Assembly: GCA_017516305.1 (NCBI GenBank) | Contig: JAFXDB010000089.1 | Location: 1-36,998, forward strand | Origin: Clostridia bacterium | Lineage (GTDB): Bacteria > Bacillota > Clostridia > Christensenellales > Aristaeellaceae | Length of the DNA: 36,998 nucleotides | Direction of reading: 5' to 3' | In this document: piece after piece, positions 1 through 8,457 of the stretch | Layout of the letters: every line of letters starts with the position of its first letter | Position numbering within the stretch: position 1 is the stretch's first letter | The notes under the pieces: generated by a model | What the model was told of the DNA's origin: nothing | Seen by the model: only the letters and a program-made list of their open reading frames with translations | The model's database searches: none | Program-made: the position numbers and the translations under genes

Positions 1-20
1 CGCTGTCCGTATGGACAGCG
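1..20 (-). terminator. hairpin at the end of the methionine operon, possible terminator
   Basis: A perfect stem (CGCTGTCC, loop GTAT, GGACAGCG) lies about 48 bases beyond the stop of the amidohydrolase gene. The position suits a terminator for the minus-strand operon, but any T-tract would lie outside the window, so this is a position-based inference. Confidence 0.45.
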
Positions 21-67
21 GCCGCCTTCGTGTGGAGTGAGCGGGGCCTTGGCTCCGCGGTCGTGCG

Positions 68-1222
68 TTACAGCACAGCCTCGCCGTCTACAAAGACCTG
101 CGCGGCCCGGGCCTGGATATCACGCAGCGGGTCGCCGTTCCAGATGACGAAGTCCGCGTCCTTGCCGGTTTCCAGGCTGCCCACGCGGTGGGCGATGCCC
201 GCCGCCCTCGCCGGGTTGATGGTGATGGCGCGCCAGGCGGCATCCTCCTCCAGGCCCTCGCGGACAGCCAGGCCCGCGCACAGGGGCAGGTAGTTCAGCG
301 GAATCACCGGCGCGTCGGTGATGATGCAGACCTCCAGGCCCGCCTTGTGCAAGACGCCGGGGGTGGCGAAGGACTTCTCCTTCAATTCGAACTTGCTCTT
401 GCTGCCGAGGGAGGGGCCCACCAGCACCGGCTTGCCCGCGTCCACCAGCTTGTCCACAATGAGGTGCCCCTCGGTGACGTGATCCAGTGTCACGTCCACG
501 TCAAACTCCCGGCACACCCGCAGCACGGTCAGAATATCGTCGGCGCGGTGGGCGTGGGCCTTCAGGGGGATTTCCCTGCGGATGACGGGCAGCATGGCCT
601 CCATCTGGAAATCGAAGGGCGCGGGCTTGCCTTCTGCTTTTGCGGCCTCAATGTCCGCGGCGTACTTCTTCGCCTTCGCCAGCGTGCCGCGCAGCAGCGC
701 CGCCACGCCCATGCGGGTGATGGGCAGCTTCTTGCCCTGCTGGCCGTAGCAGCCCTTGGGGTTCTCGCCCATTGCGATCTTCATGGCGACGCTTTCGCGG
801 ATGACCATGTCGTCCACGTTGTCGCCATGGAGCTTGATAGCGCAGAAGGTGCCGCCGATGACATTGGCGCTGCCGGGGCCGGTGACGGCGGTGGTCACGC
901 CGCCGCGAAGGGCCACGTCGAAGGCCTCGTCCAGCGGGTTGATGGCGTCGATGGCGCGCATCTCCGGGGTGACGGGGTTGGACATCTCGTTGTAGTCCGC
1001 GCCCTCCCAGCGCACGGCCTCCTCATGCAGGCCGATGTGGGTGTGAGCGTCGATGAAGCCGGGGCAGACCAGTTTCCCCTCGGCGTCGATGACCTCGCAC
1101 CCGGCGGGCGCGTCCACCGTTTCGCCGATGGCGACGATCTTGCCGGCGTCCACCAGCATCTGGCCGCAGGGGATGTCGGGAGAAGTGATGGGTCTCAAAA
1201 AGGCATTGATGATGTGCAGCAT
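68..1222 (-). CDS. amidohydrolase family protein (imidazolonepropionase-like)
   Basis: A 384-residue metal-dependent hydrolase of the amidohydrolase superfamily. An N-terminal beta-sandwich segment leads into PGFIDAHTHIG (residues 54-64), where H60 and H62 are the expected metal ligands. Further candidate ligands are the histidines in KAHAHRADD and DHVTEGH, and the aspartate in IITDAP. The C-terminal GSLETGKDADFVIWNGDP is the usual return to the beta-sandwich domain. There is no signal peptide, so it should be cytoplasmic. The substrate cannot be read from the sequence; members act on cyclic amides, dipeptides and related C-N bonds. It is the last gene of the run that starts with the MetH genes, 18 bases after the preceding stop. 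The family is clear but the specificity is unknown. Confidence 0.85.
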   Translation of the reverse strand: MLHIINAFLRPITSPDIPCGQMLVDAGKIVAIGETVDAPAGCEVIDAEGKLVCPGFIDAHTHIGLHEEAVRWEGADYNEMSNPVTPEMRAIDAINPLDEAFDVALRGGVTTAVTGPGSANVIGGTFCAIKLHGDNVDDMVIRESVAMKIAMGENPKGCYGQQGKKLPITRMGVAALLRGTLAKAKKYAADIEAAKAEGKPAPFDFQMEAMLPVIRREIPLKAHAHRADDILTVLRVCREFDVDVTLDHVTEGHLIVDKLVDAGKPVLVGPSLGSKSKFELKEKSFATPGVLHKAGLEVCIITDAPVIPLNYLPLCAGLAVREGLEEDAAWRAITINPARAAGIAHRVGSLETGKDADFVIWNGDPLRDIQARAAQVFVDGEAVL

Positions 1223-1240
1223 TCTTTCCTTCCTCCTTCC

Positions 1241-2506
1241 TTACTCAACGGGCTTGAACCAGAGGGTGTAGCTGTCGCTTTCGCTGTGGATGCGCAGGGT
1301 GCTGAGGCTGCTGATGGTCAGCCTGCTGGTCTCCTCACCGACGAGAAGGTACTCAATCACATCATCGGTGCTTTCCAGCGTGCAGCTGGTTTTCTCGCCG
1401 TTGATGCGGAGGATGACGTCGCCCTCCTCCGGGATGATGAGCGTGACGTCCAGCGTTTCAGGATCAACATCATTCTCCACGCTCAGCGCGGGTACCTTGA
1501 CCTTGCTGAGCCGCCATGTACCTGTGATCTGCTGGCGGTACCAGGCGGCCTCGGTGATGAAGCGGGCTTCGACGCCATCGGCCAGCGTCATGTAAAGGAC
1601 GTCGCCATACACATCAACCGGGTACTGGCCGATGCAGACTTGGCCGTCCACCATCTGCAGGGCTTCTACCTCGCTGCCGTCCATCGTGTAAAAGCACAGG
1701 CGGTCAATGCTGAGGCACTCGTAGGGGAAACCGAGGGCTTTGGCGGGCATCGGAATCCCGCCGACGGTCAGCTCCGAGAAGCGCCACCAGCCTTCCAGCC
1801 GCCGGGCGCGGGCGCTGATGTCCTTGTCCACCTCGGGATATTCGATGCGGAGCAGAGAAATCGCGCCATACGGGGTGTTCAGCAGCAGCTCGCCGGTACT
1901 TATCAGCTCCCAGCCGTATATGGCGTTCAGCGCCTGAATGGGCGACTGGGGATCCAGCTGAGCCAGCGCATCCGACCAGACCTGCTGGAGGGTTTCCAGC
2001 GTGACGCTGCGGGGGAGCGTGATGGCGGGCTGCTCATCACAGAGCTGCCAGAACGGCACAAAGCACGCGAATCCGTCGCCTGACGCATGCCACGGCCCCA
2101 GGGACAGCACCCGCCAGGTGCCTTCATAGCAGACCGCGGGGCTGGCGGCCGGCAGTGTGATCGGCGCTGCGTCTGCGCGGACGTAGACCAGGGTCTCTGT
2201 ATCGGCCTCGATGAAAAGGATGCTGCCAGAAGGGCGCAGGAGCGCACCCTCGCAGTGCCAGTCATTCGTTTCGGCGTCCTTGCGGATGGGGACGACAGGC
2301 GCCTCCTCGTGGTCGAAGGAGAGGAAGCCATCCGCCGTGATGATCATGGATTCGTGGTCGGTAAAGACGCTCGTCATCCTATACTTACTGACGGACAGCA
2401 CGGGAACCCATTCGCCGACCAGCGACGCCGGGACGGCATCGCTCTCCGCCAGGACGGGCAGCGTCAGGCACAGAAGGAATGTCAACATACACAGGAGCTT
2501 GCGCAT
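1241..2506 (-). CDS. secreted protein of unknown function
   Basis: A 421-residue protein that I do not recognise. Its N-terminus is a classical signal peptide (MRKLLCMLTFLLCLTLPVLA followed by ES), so it is probably exported. The rest is rich in beta-strand-like segments such as LSIDRLCFYTMDGSEVE and LTISSLSTLRIHSESDSYTL, with several W-R/W-W patches suggesting repeated beta units of a lipocalin-like or sandwich kind; that is inference. I chose the ATG at 2506 because AGGAGG lies 6 bases upstream (2513-2518). An in-frame ATG at 2521 overlaps the metA stop and has no ribosome-binding site. It lies between metA and an amidohydrolase, which does not reveal its function. There is no lipobox cysteine. 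Confidence 0.75.
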   Translation of the reverse strand: MRKLLCMLTFLLCLTLPVLAESDAVPASLVGEWVPVLSVSKYRMTSVFTDHESMIITADGFLSFDHEEAPVVPIRKDAETNDWHCEGALLRPSGSILFIEADTETLVYVRADAAPITLPAASPAVCYEGTWRVLSLGPWHASGDGFACFVPFWQLCDEQPAITLPRSVTLETLQQVWSDALAQLDPQSPIQALNAIYGWELISTGELLLNTPYGAISLLRIEYPEVDKDISARARRLEGWWRFSELTVGGIPMPAKALGFPYECLSIDRLCFYTMDGSEVEALQMVDGQVCIGQYPVDVYGDVLYMTLADGVEARFITEAAWYRQQITGTWRLSKVKVPALSVENDVDPETLDVTLIIPEEGDVILRINGEKTSCTLESTDDVIEYLLVGEETSRLTISSLSTLRIHSESDSYTLWFKPVE

Positions 2507-2517
2507 GAGCTGCCTCC

Positions 2518-3471
2518 TCATTTGTACGGGTTCAGATGGTCATCCATGATGACTACGCCGACCTTCTTGAGGTCATACGGGGTGGCCTGGTAGACGAAGT
2601 AGTTCAGCCAGTTACAGTACAGCAGGTTTGCGCTGGAGCGCCAGGTACACACGGGCTCCTTCGTCGGGTCATCGTCCGGGAAGTAGTTGACCGGCACGTC
2701 CGGGTTGATGCCGGCCTTGACGTCCCGGGTGTATTCGCCCAGGAGGGTGTCCGCGTCATACTCGCTGTGGCCGGTGATGAAAATCTGTCGTCCGCCGTGG
2801 GTGGCGATGGCGTACACGCCGGCCTCCTCGCTCTCTGCCAGCACCTTCAGCTCTGGCCGGGCAAGGATGTCTGCCTTGTCGATGGTGGTGTAGCGGGATT
2901 GAGGCACCATGAAGGTATCGTCAAAGCCGCGGAAGAGGATCGAGTTCTTGTGCACCACCCGGTGGCGGTACACGCCGGAGAGCTTCCTGTCCAGTGTCTT
3001 CTTCGGTACGCCCCAGTGGTAATACAGCCCCGCCTGGGCGCCCCAGCAGATGTGGAAGGTGCTGGTGACGTGGGTCTTCGTCCACTCGAAGATCTCGCAA
3101 AGCTCCTGCCAGTAGTCCACCTCCTCAAAGGGCAGCTGCTCCACCGGCGCGCCGGTGATGACCATGCCGTCGTAGGTACACTCCTTCACCTGGTCGAAGG
3201 TCTTGTAGAAGGCCAGCATGTGCTCGGCGGAGGTGTTCTTGCTCACATGGGTGGACACCATCAGCAGATCCATTTCCACCTGCAGGGGTGTGTTGCCCAG
3301 CAGGCGCGCCAGCTGGGTCTCGGTGGCGATCTTGGTGGGCATCAGGTTCAGCAGCAGGATCTTCAGCGGGCGGATGTCCTGCGTGATGGCGCGGTCAGCC
3401 GCCATGACAAATATGTTTTCGCCCCGGAGCTTCGCGGCGGCGGGCAGGTCATTGGGGATTTTGATGGGCAT
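2518..3471 (-). CDS. metA: homoserine O-acyltransferase MetA, probably acetyl-CoA specific
   Basis: A 317-residue protein of the MetA family, which activates the hydroxyl of homoserine for methionine synthesis. The N-terminus [11 protein letters not shown] is the family start. The catalytic Cys142 lies in [12 protein letters not shown], and H235 and E237 in [11 protein letters not shown] complete the expected catalytic set. Residue 111, in [13 protein letters not shown], is Glu. In characterised enzymes Glu at this position goes with acetyl-CoA and Gly with succinyl-CoA, so O-acetylhomoserine is the predicted product. The ATG at 3471 follows GAGGTGA at short spacing; the in-frame GTG at 3480 overlaps that ribosome-binding site. 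It lies 74 bases after metH, in the same direction, so both late steps of methionine synthesis are co-located. The direct-sulfhydrylation partner is not in the window. Confidence 0.95.
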   Translation of the reverse strand: MPIKIPNDLPAAAKLRGENIFVMAADRAITQDIRPLKILLLNLMPTKIATETQLARLLGNTPLQVEMDLLMVSTHVSKNTSAEHMLAFYKTFDQVKECTYDGMVITGAPVEQLPFEEVDYWQELCEIFEWTKTHVTSTFHICWGAQAGLYYHWGVPKKTLDRKLSGVYRHRVVHKNSILFRGFDDTFMVPQSRYTTIDKADILARPELKVLAESEEAGVYAIATHGGRQIFITGHSEYDADTLLGEYTRDVKAGINPDVPVNYFPDDDPTKEPVCTWRSSANLLYCNWLNYFVYQATPYDLKKVGVVIMDDHLNPYK

Positions 3472-3487
3472 GAGAATCACCTCTTGA

Positions 3488-3521
3488 TAGATTCGGAATC
3501 AGGAATTCGGAATTGAGAATG
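3488..3521. repeat. AT-rich GGAATT-type intergenic repeat
   Basis: The metH-metA gap contains repeated GGAAT/GGAATT words (GGAATCAGGAATTCGGAATT, then GAGAATGCG). Similar word arrays occur at 29771-29795, 34815-34858 and, in a variant form, 34161-34198. They stand out from the GC-rich surroundings and look like copies of one dispersed intergenic motif. Function is unknown. Confidence 0.5.
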
Positions 3522-3545
3522 CGTGGGCTGGGGGAGTCTGTAAGG

Positions 3546-5888
3546 TCAACCCAGGATGCTGCGGGCAATTTCCACGGAGGCCTTCGCGTCCCTGGCGTAG
3601 CGGCAGCCCAGGTTGGCGGCGTAGTCCTCTGTCACCACGGCGCCGCCCAGCATGATGGCGGGGGGATTGTCCAGCTGCTGCAGCTGACGGACGGTTTCCT
3701 CCATCGCCGGGAGCGTCGTGGTCATCAGTGCTGACAGGCCCACCAGACGGACGTTCTCGCGCACGGCGGCCTCCACGATGGTCTCCGGCGGCACGTCGCG
3801 GCCCAGGTCGAGGATCTCGTACCCGTAGTTGCTCATGACCGTTCTGACGATGTTCTTGCCGATGTCGTGGATATCGCCCTTAACGGTGGCGATGATGACC
3901 TTTCCCTTGCGGACGGACTCGCCGCCGGAGGCCAGCTTCTCCTGGATGACGCCGAAGACCGCCTGGGCGGCTTGGGCAGCCGAGAGCAGCTGGGGCAGGA
4001 AGGCCCGACCGGCCTCGTAATCCTCGCCGACCTTGTCCAGCGCGGGAATCAGGTGTTCTTCGACGAGCGTGAGGGGCGGGACAGAAGCCAGCGCGTCCTT
4101 GGCCAGACGGGCGGCGTCTGCCTTCAGCCCCCGGCAGATGGCGGCGGCCAGCGTCATGCCGGCGGCGGGGGAGGCAGGGGTGGAAATGGCCGGAGCTGCC
4201 GGAGTGCCTGCGAACCGGGCCACATAGGCGGCGCAGCCCGCATCCTCGCCGCAGAGGACGCGGTGGGCGGCGATGGCGTCCATCATGTCCTTCTGGCAGG
4301 GGTTAAGGATGGGCAGCGTCAGCCCGGCGGCCATGGCCTGCACCAGGAAGGTCTGGGCCATCAGCGGGCGGTTGGGCAGCCCGAAGGAGATGTTGGACAC
4401 GCCCAGCACGGTTTGAAGCCCCAGCTCCGTGCGGACGCGGGAGATGGCGTTGAGCGTTTCGCGGGCCTGCTCCTGCTGGGCGGAGACGGTCAGAGTCAGG
4501 CAGTCGATCCACAGGTCGGCGGGCTGCATGCCGTGGGCAAGGGCTGCGTCCAGGATGCGCCGGGCAATGGTCACGCGTTCGTCTGCGGTTTTCGGCAGGC
4601 CCTTCTCGTCCAGCGTCAGGCCGACAACGGACGCGCCGTATTTCTTCACGATGGGCAGGATGCGGGTCAGCACCTTCCCGTCGCCGTTGACGGAGTTGAC
4701 GGCCGCCTTGCCGCAGTACACGCGCAGCCCGGCCTCGATGGCATCGGCGTTGGTGGAATCCAGCATCAGGGGGAGGTTGGTGACCTCCTGGAGCTTCCGC
4801 ACCACGCGGGGCAGCATCACGGTCTCGTCCACGCCGGGATAGCCGACGTTCACATCCAGGACGTCCGCACCGGCGTCCTCCTGCTGGATGGCCACATCGG
4901 CGATGTAGTCCAGGTCATTTTCCAGCAGCGCCTGCTGGAAGCGCTTCTTGCCCGTGGGGTTGATGCGTTCGCCGATGACGCGGACGCCGTCCACCGTGAC
5001 GGCCCTGGCCGCCGTGCAGACGATGCTGCGGTGGGTGATGCTGCGTTCGCCGGGCGTCAAGCCGCCGACCCGCTCCTGCAGGGTGCGGATGTAGTCGGGG
5101 GATGTGCCGCAGCAGCCGCCGACGACGCTCACGCCTGCCTCGACTGCTTGCGCCATCGCTTCGGCAAAATCAGCGGGAGTCAGGTCATAGTGGCCGTCCA
5201 CCGGGTCGGGCAGGCCCGCGTTGGGCTTGGCGATGACCGGCAGATGGGTGTGGGCGAGAATCTCCCGAAGCACGGGCAGCAGCTGCGCCGGGCCCAGGGA
5301 GCAGTTGACGCCGATGGCGTCCGCGCCCAGGCCCGTAAGCATTGCGGCCATGGAGGCGGGCGTGCAGCCGGTGAAGGTGCGGCCGCTTTCCTCGAAGCTC
5401 ATGGTCACGATGACGGGCAGGTCGCTGTTCTCCTTCGCGGCGATGAGAGCGGCGCGGGCCTCCTGCAGGTCGGTCATGGTTTCGATGGCGATGAGGTCTG
5501 CGCTGGCCTTGACGCCTGCGCGAACCAGCTCGGCAAACATGTCCACCGCCGATTCAAAGGGCAGCGTGCCCAGGGGCTCCAGGAGCTCTCCCAGGGGGCC
5601 GACGTCCAGGGCCACGCGGGCATCGGTGCCCTCGCAGGCCTTCCTTGCCGCAGTGATGGCGGCGCAGACCACCTCATCCACCGTGTGGCCGAGCCGGGCC
5701 AGCTTGCGGCGGTTTGCGCCGAAGGTGTTGGCGTAAATGACGTCCGAACCGGCCTCCACATACTGCCGGTGGACGCGGGTCAGCATCTCAGGGTCGGTCA
5801 GGGCCAGCAGCTCCGGCAGCGCGCCGGGCTTCAGCCCCGCCCGCTGCAGCATGGTGCCCATGGCGCCGTCCAGGAAAATCAGCTTCAT
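3546..5888 (-). CDS. metH: cobalamin-dependent methionine synthase, three-domain form lacking the reactivation domain
   Basis: Transfers a methyl group from methyltetrahydrofolate through cobalamin to homocysteine. About 780 residues. Residues 1-290 are the homocysteine-binding barrel, with FLDGAMGTMLQ at the start and the zinc ligands C196 (GVNCSLGP), C259 and C260 (GGCCGTSP). Residues 300-560 are the pterin-binding barrel (VIGERINPTGKKRF, LMLDSTN, GVSNISFGLP). Residues 575-780 are the B12-binding cap and Rossmann parts, with the lower ligand H674 in GDIHDIGKN. The protein ends after the B12 domain, whereas E. coli-type MetH continues for about 350 residues into an AdoMet reactivation domain. 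That domain is encoded separately just upstream. The start is ambiguous: the ATG at 5888 begins the conserved region, and a GTG at 5903 would overlap the upstream gene. Confidence 0.95.
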   Translation of the reverse strand: MKLIFLDGAMGTMLQRAGLKPGALPELLALTDPEMLTRVHRQYVEAGSDVIYANTFGANRRKLARLGHTVDEVVCAAITAARKACEGTDARVALDVGPLGELLEPLGTLPFESAVDMFAELVRAGVKASADLIAIETMTDLQEARAALIAAKENSDLPVIVTMSFEESGRTFTGCTPASMAAMLTGLGADAIGVNCSLGPAQLLPVLREILAHTHLPVIAKPNAGLPDPVDGHYDLTPADFAEAMAQAVEAGVSVVGGCCGTSPDYIRTLQERVGGLTPGERSITHRSIVCTAARAVTVDGVRVIGERINPTGKKRFQQALLENDLDYIADVAIQQEDAGADVLDVNVGYPGVDETVMLPRVVRKLQEVTNLPLMLDSTNADAIEAGLRVYCGKAAVNSVNGDGKVLTRILPIVKKYGASVVGLTLDEKGLPKTADERVTIARRILDAALAHGMQPADLWIDCLTLTVSAQQEQARETLNAISRVRTELGLQTVLGVSNISFGLPNRPLMAQTFLVQAMAAGLTLPILNPCQKDMMDAIAAHRVLCGEDAGCAAYVARFAGTPAAPAISTPASPAAGMTLAAAICRGLKADAARLAKDALASVPPLTLVEEHLIPALDKVGEDYEAGRAFLPQLLSAAQAAQAVFGVIQEKLASGGESVRKGKVIIATVKGDIHDIGKNIVRTVMSNYGYEILDLGRDVPPETIVEAAVRENVRLVGLSALMTTTLPAMEETVRQLQQLDNPPAIMLGGAVVTEDYAANLGCRYARDAKASVEIARSILG

Positions 5889-5892
5889 TGCG

Positions 5893-6543
5893 TCAAAATG
5901 CACAGGTGGTTCCAGCCTTTCTGTATGGACAGGTTTTGCTTATGCGGCAATGTGCGCAGCCCCGGATGCGGGCGGCCTGGGGCTTGTCCGCCAGGCCGAT
6001 GAGGGCGCTGACGCTCTTCTGCGGGAGCATGAGGTGCGTGTCCGTGCAGGTGAGCCCGATGCGTCTGGCCTCTGCGGCCGCATGCAGCGCGGGCTGCAGG
6101 GGCAGGGGCAGATCGCCGTAGCCGGGGGAGAAACGGTCGGTGAGGTACATTGTGGGATAACGGGAGCCGATCTCCACCTCCGCTGCGTCACAGGCGGCCT
6201 CGACATAGGCGCTGCCCAGTGCATCCAGCACCGCTGCGGCGGACAGATCCCGTGCCTGCAGGCGACGCAGCCACAGGTCGAACTCCGCCCCCAGCGTACA
6301 CAGCAGGATCACAGCCTGCTGACAATCGGCCAGCATACGGGCAGCGCTCTGCCCGGGAAGGGGCATGCTGCCCAGCAGCAATGCGTCGCCGGTTCGTCTC
6401 AGGGGCAGCGGACGCCAGATAAATCGCGGGGTGACGCGGGCTGTGAGCTCCTGCGCCAGGGCCTCGGCCTGTGCGCGGAGGGACGCGGGCGCGTCACCCC
6501 GTACGCCCAGGTATCGCAGGGCCTCATCAATGTCCGGGCGCAT
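5893..6543 (-). CDS. MetH reactivation-domain protein (stand-alone AdoMet-binding activation domain)
   Basis: A 216-residue stand-alone counterpart of the C-terminal AdoMet-binding domain of MetH, which helps remethylate cob(II)alamin after oxidation. The family signature R-x-x-x-G-Y is seen in DRFSPGYGDLPL (136-147), preceded by EIGSRYPTMYLTD. The C-terminus carries a cysteine cluster (C196, C199, C205 and C214), a feature seen in several stand-alone members and possibly a metal site; the metal is inference. The ATG at 6543 is chosen because GGGAGG lies 7 bases upstream; the open frame extends 13 codons further without a better site. Its stop lies 4 bases before the metH ATG, or overlaps an alternative GTG start, so the two are translationally linked. 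Confidence 0.9.
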   Translation of the reverse strand: MRPDIDEALRYLGVRGDAPASLRAQAEALAQELTARVTPRFIWRPLPLRRTGDALLLGSMPLPGQSAARMLADCQQAVILLCTLGAEFDLWLRRLQARDLSAAAVLDALGSAYVEAACDAAEVEIGSRYPTMYLTDRFSPGYGDLPLPLQPALHAAAEARRIGLTCTDTHLMLPQKSVSALIGLADKPQAARIRGCAHCRISKTCPYRKAGTTCAF

Positions 6544-6573
6544 GGCGTTCCCTCCCGTTCTGGTAATGCTACT

Positions 6574-6602
6574 ATTATACATGCAAATGGCAGAAAAGTA
6601 CA
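6574..6602 (-). promoter_or_regulatory. candidate sigma-A promoter of the methionine operon
   Basis: On the minus strand a perfect TATAAT (6574-6579) is placed about 30 bases before the reactivation-protein ATG. The matching -35 at 17-base spacing is TGTACT, a poor match. No SAM or cobalamin riboswitch is possible in the roughly 25-base leader. Confidence 0.5.
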
Positions 6603-6631
6603 GCGCAGCGCTGTTCTAAATCCAGTACAAT

Positions 6632-6656
6632 GGAAAAAGACCGGGCATGCCGGTCT
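6632..6656 (-). terminator. Rho-independent terminator after the nucleotidyltransferase gene
   Basis: On the minus strand AGACCGG, loop GCATGC-like, CCGGTCT is followed directly by TTTTT. It lies 36 bases beyond the stop of the nucleotidyltransferase gene and separates it from the methionine operon. Confidence 0.85.
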
Positions 6657-6691
6657 TGCGACAAATGGGGTATAATATGGGAATGTGCGCG

Positions 6692-7465
6692 TTATGGGAT
6701 CGTGATGCCGTGCGCTGCGACTTCCTGCCGGAGGACGGCGGCGAACCCTTGAATGGCCGGGGTCAGGGCCTCTGCGGCTTGCAGTATGGCGGGCCGCTGC
6801 ATCAGAACGGGGTCGCGCCGTACCTCCAGGGCCAGGCGCAGGGCTGCTTCATCCGGGCACAGGCCGTTTTCCAGGGCCCATTCACCGGCGGCGGTCTTGG
6901 CGATGACCACGCCATGCCGCAGGGTATACAGGCACCGGGCAATATCTAACATCCACCCGAAGGTGTAGACGGAATGCCCGCCGTGACCGTGGTCCAGGAT
7001 GGTGCGCAGGTGTCGGGCGATGGCGGCATGCAGATCGGATAGGGTGGAATCCGGGAGAAAATGCCGCACATCCGGCCCGTGCAGCAGCTGTGCCTGATGG
7101 TGCAGCTGCCACAGGGAGAAGGCGTCCAGCGAAGGCCTATCTGTCAGCCGCTGACCGCTGGTTCCCCAGTACACCACACTGTCTGAGGTGGGATTCAGGA
7201 GAGAAGAAACCGGGCCGATGCAGCCCTCGCAGGCACGGATATGAATTACATCAGGGTAAATAACGGGCAAATCCTGCCGCAGGGTCAACAGCTTGGCGAT
7301 TTGCGCGTCGGTCAGCGGCTTCTGCGTCAGGGCCAGGAGGTCGATATCGCTCCAGCCGGGGCGGAAGTCCTCCAGAACGCAGGAGCCGTAGAGGTAGATA
7401 CTGGGAGGGTTGTCGGCAAGGATGTCCGCGATGGCAGCAACGACGCATTCAAGGGTGTGCTTCAT
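6692..7465 (-). CDS. nucleotidyltransferase, aminoglycoside adenylyltransferase-like (AadA-type with DUF4111 tail)
   Basis: A 257-residue protein with the nucleotidyltransferase signature YLYGSCVLEDFRPGWSDIDLL (residues 24-44): G27-S28 followed by the metal-binding D40 and D42. The C-terminal half is helical and resembles the DUF4111 region that follows this domain in spectinomycin/streptomycin adenylyltransferases. By family it would transfer AMP from ATP to a small substrate. Whether it confers aminoglycoside resistance or has a housekeeping substrate cannot be told. The ATG at 7465 has GGAGG 5 bases upstream; a longer frame extends upstream but runs into the TraX gene. It starts 11 bases after the TraX stop and is followed by a terminator, so the two form an operon. 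Confidence 0.85.
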   Translation of the reverse strand: MKHTLECVVAAIADILADNPPSIYLYGSCVLEDFRPGWSDIDLLALTQKPLTDAQIAKLLTLRQDLPVIYPDVIHIRACEGCIGPVSSLLNPTSDSVVYWGTSGQRLTDRPSLDAFSLWQLHHQAQLLHGPDVRHFLPDSTLSDLHAAIARHLRTILDHGHGGHSVYTFGWMLDIARCLYTLRHGVVIAKTAAGEWALENGLCPDEAALRLALEVRRDPVLMQRPAILQAAEALTPAIQGFAAVLRQEVAAHGITIP

Positions 7466-7476
7466 GGCGTCCTCCG

Positions 7477-8376
7477 TCAGGTCAGCAGGGCGAGCAGCTG
7501 ATTCCAGGCGTTGGTCAGGTGCTCCCAGTGGATGGTCTTGCCCATCAGGTGCTCCATCACAATCAGAAGCGCCAGATGCCCCGGATACAGGCTGTAACCC
7601 AGCCAGGCAGGCATGCGCAGCGACGGCATGCGGGTCCGCAGGCGCAGATGATCGGGCGCGCCCTCGTCCCGGCGCAGGAAGGTCGGCACGGGAATGCGCA
7701 CCTCGTCCGGCCAGATGATCAGCGGCAGGCTCAGCACGGCCATGGCCTGCAGCTGCAGCCAGGGCAGGATCAGCGCGGACAGCTCCCCCCGGCGCAGCGG
7801 CGTCAGGGAAATGCCGAAAACGCTGCCGACGCTGACGCTTCCGCTGCCCCAGTACAGGCAGAAGGCGATCATCGCCGCCGCCAGGGTCTTGCGGTGACCG
7901 CGGCAGAGGTAGAGCAGCATCATCAGCAGCACACCCTTCCAGCCGTAGCTGGCTGCGCCGCAGTTGAAAAGCACTGCCCCCATCAGCGCCAGCGCGGGGG
8001 CCCAGAGCTGGCTGCCCCACTTTTTCTCACGCATGCCCCAGATGCCGCAGAGACCCAGCAGCAGGGTCAGGAAGATGTTCGGCACATTCCAGGGGTGGTT
8101 GAGGGCGACCATGTAAACCGGCTGAGAAATGAGCCCCACCAGGGCCAGCCGCCCCAAATAGCGGGACATGGAGCGCGTGCGGCAGGCGCCCACCACCATG
8201 CACCAGCAGTAAATCGGGAAGGCCAGGCGGCCAATCAGCCGCAGCTCGCTGACGGCGGGGAAGCACATCTTGCCCGCGTGGTCGCAGAACATAAAGACCA
8301 GCGCGAGGATCTTCAAAAGGCCGGTGGACGTGTTGCCGCCCAGCTCGTCGGGTCGTTTCAGTGGGTCGTGGGTCAT
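7477..8376 (-). CDS. TraX family membrane protein
   Basis: A 299-residue polytopic membrane protein. The N-terminal LLKILALVFMFCDHAGK followed by LRLIGRLAFPIYCWCMV is characteristic of the TraX family, named for the F-plasmid protein that N-acetylates pilin and related to other membrane acyltransferases. About eight hydrophobic segments are visible. A charged loop (residues about 225-250) lies before the last segments. No conjugation genes are nearby, so a role in pilin modification is unlikely here; acylation of an envelope component is a reasonable guess. A G-rich stretch (AAGGGGGCG) precedes the ATG. It has its own promoter (8410-8438) and is followed by the nucleotidyltransferase gene. 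Confidence 0.85.
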   Translation of the reverse strand: MTHDPLKRPDELGGNTSTGLLKILALVFMFCDHAGKMCFPAVSELRLIGRLAFPIYCWCMVVGACRTRSMSRYLGRLALVGLISQPVYMVALNHPWNVPNIFLTLLLGLCGIWGMREKKWGSQLWAPALALMGAVLFNCGAASYGWKGVLLMMLLYLCRGHRKTLAAAMIAFCLYWGSGSVSVGSVFGISLTPLRRGELSALILPWLQLQAMAVLSLPLIIWPDEVRIPVPTFLRRDEGAPDHLRLRTRMPSLRMPAWLGYSLYPGHLALLIVMEHLMGKTIHWEHLTNAWNQLLALLT

Positions 8377-8409
8377 CGGGACGCCCCCTTACAGGATGGT
8401 GATGGGGAC

Positions 8410-8438
8410 AGTATAGCGCAGATTCGGGCTGGATGCAA
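8410..8438 (-). promoter_or_regulatory. sigma-A promoter of the TraX-nucleotidyltransferase operon
   Basis: Minus strand TTGCAT (8433-8438), 17-base spacer, TATACT (8410-8415), about 34 bases before the TraX ATG. It lies just after the stop of the leucine-rich-repeat gene. Confidence 0.7.
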
Positions 8439-8457
8439 GCATTTTGCGGGAGGCAGG

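Noticed and set aside
188-2083. Long open frame on the plus strand opposite the amidohydrolase and secreted-protein genes
   Set aside because: Typical antisense shadow of GC-rich genes: composition dominated by G, A, V, H, Q and D, no ribosome-binding site, and no recognisable motif. The same holds for the long plus-strand frames at 3867-6002, 14436-17288, 17393-19924 and 26410-28077.
6544-6631. SAM or cobalamin riboswitch upstream of the MetH genes
   Set aside because: The leader is about 25 bases and the neighbouring terminator leaves no space; no riboswitch core sequence is seen.
7466-8020. Upstream extension of the nucleotidyltransferase frame to 8020
   Set aside because: The extension overlaps the TraX gene in another frame and reads as P/A/R/G-rich noise; the ATG at 7465 has a good ribosome-binding site.
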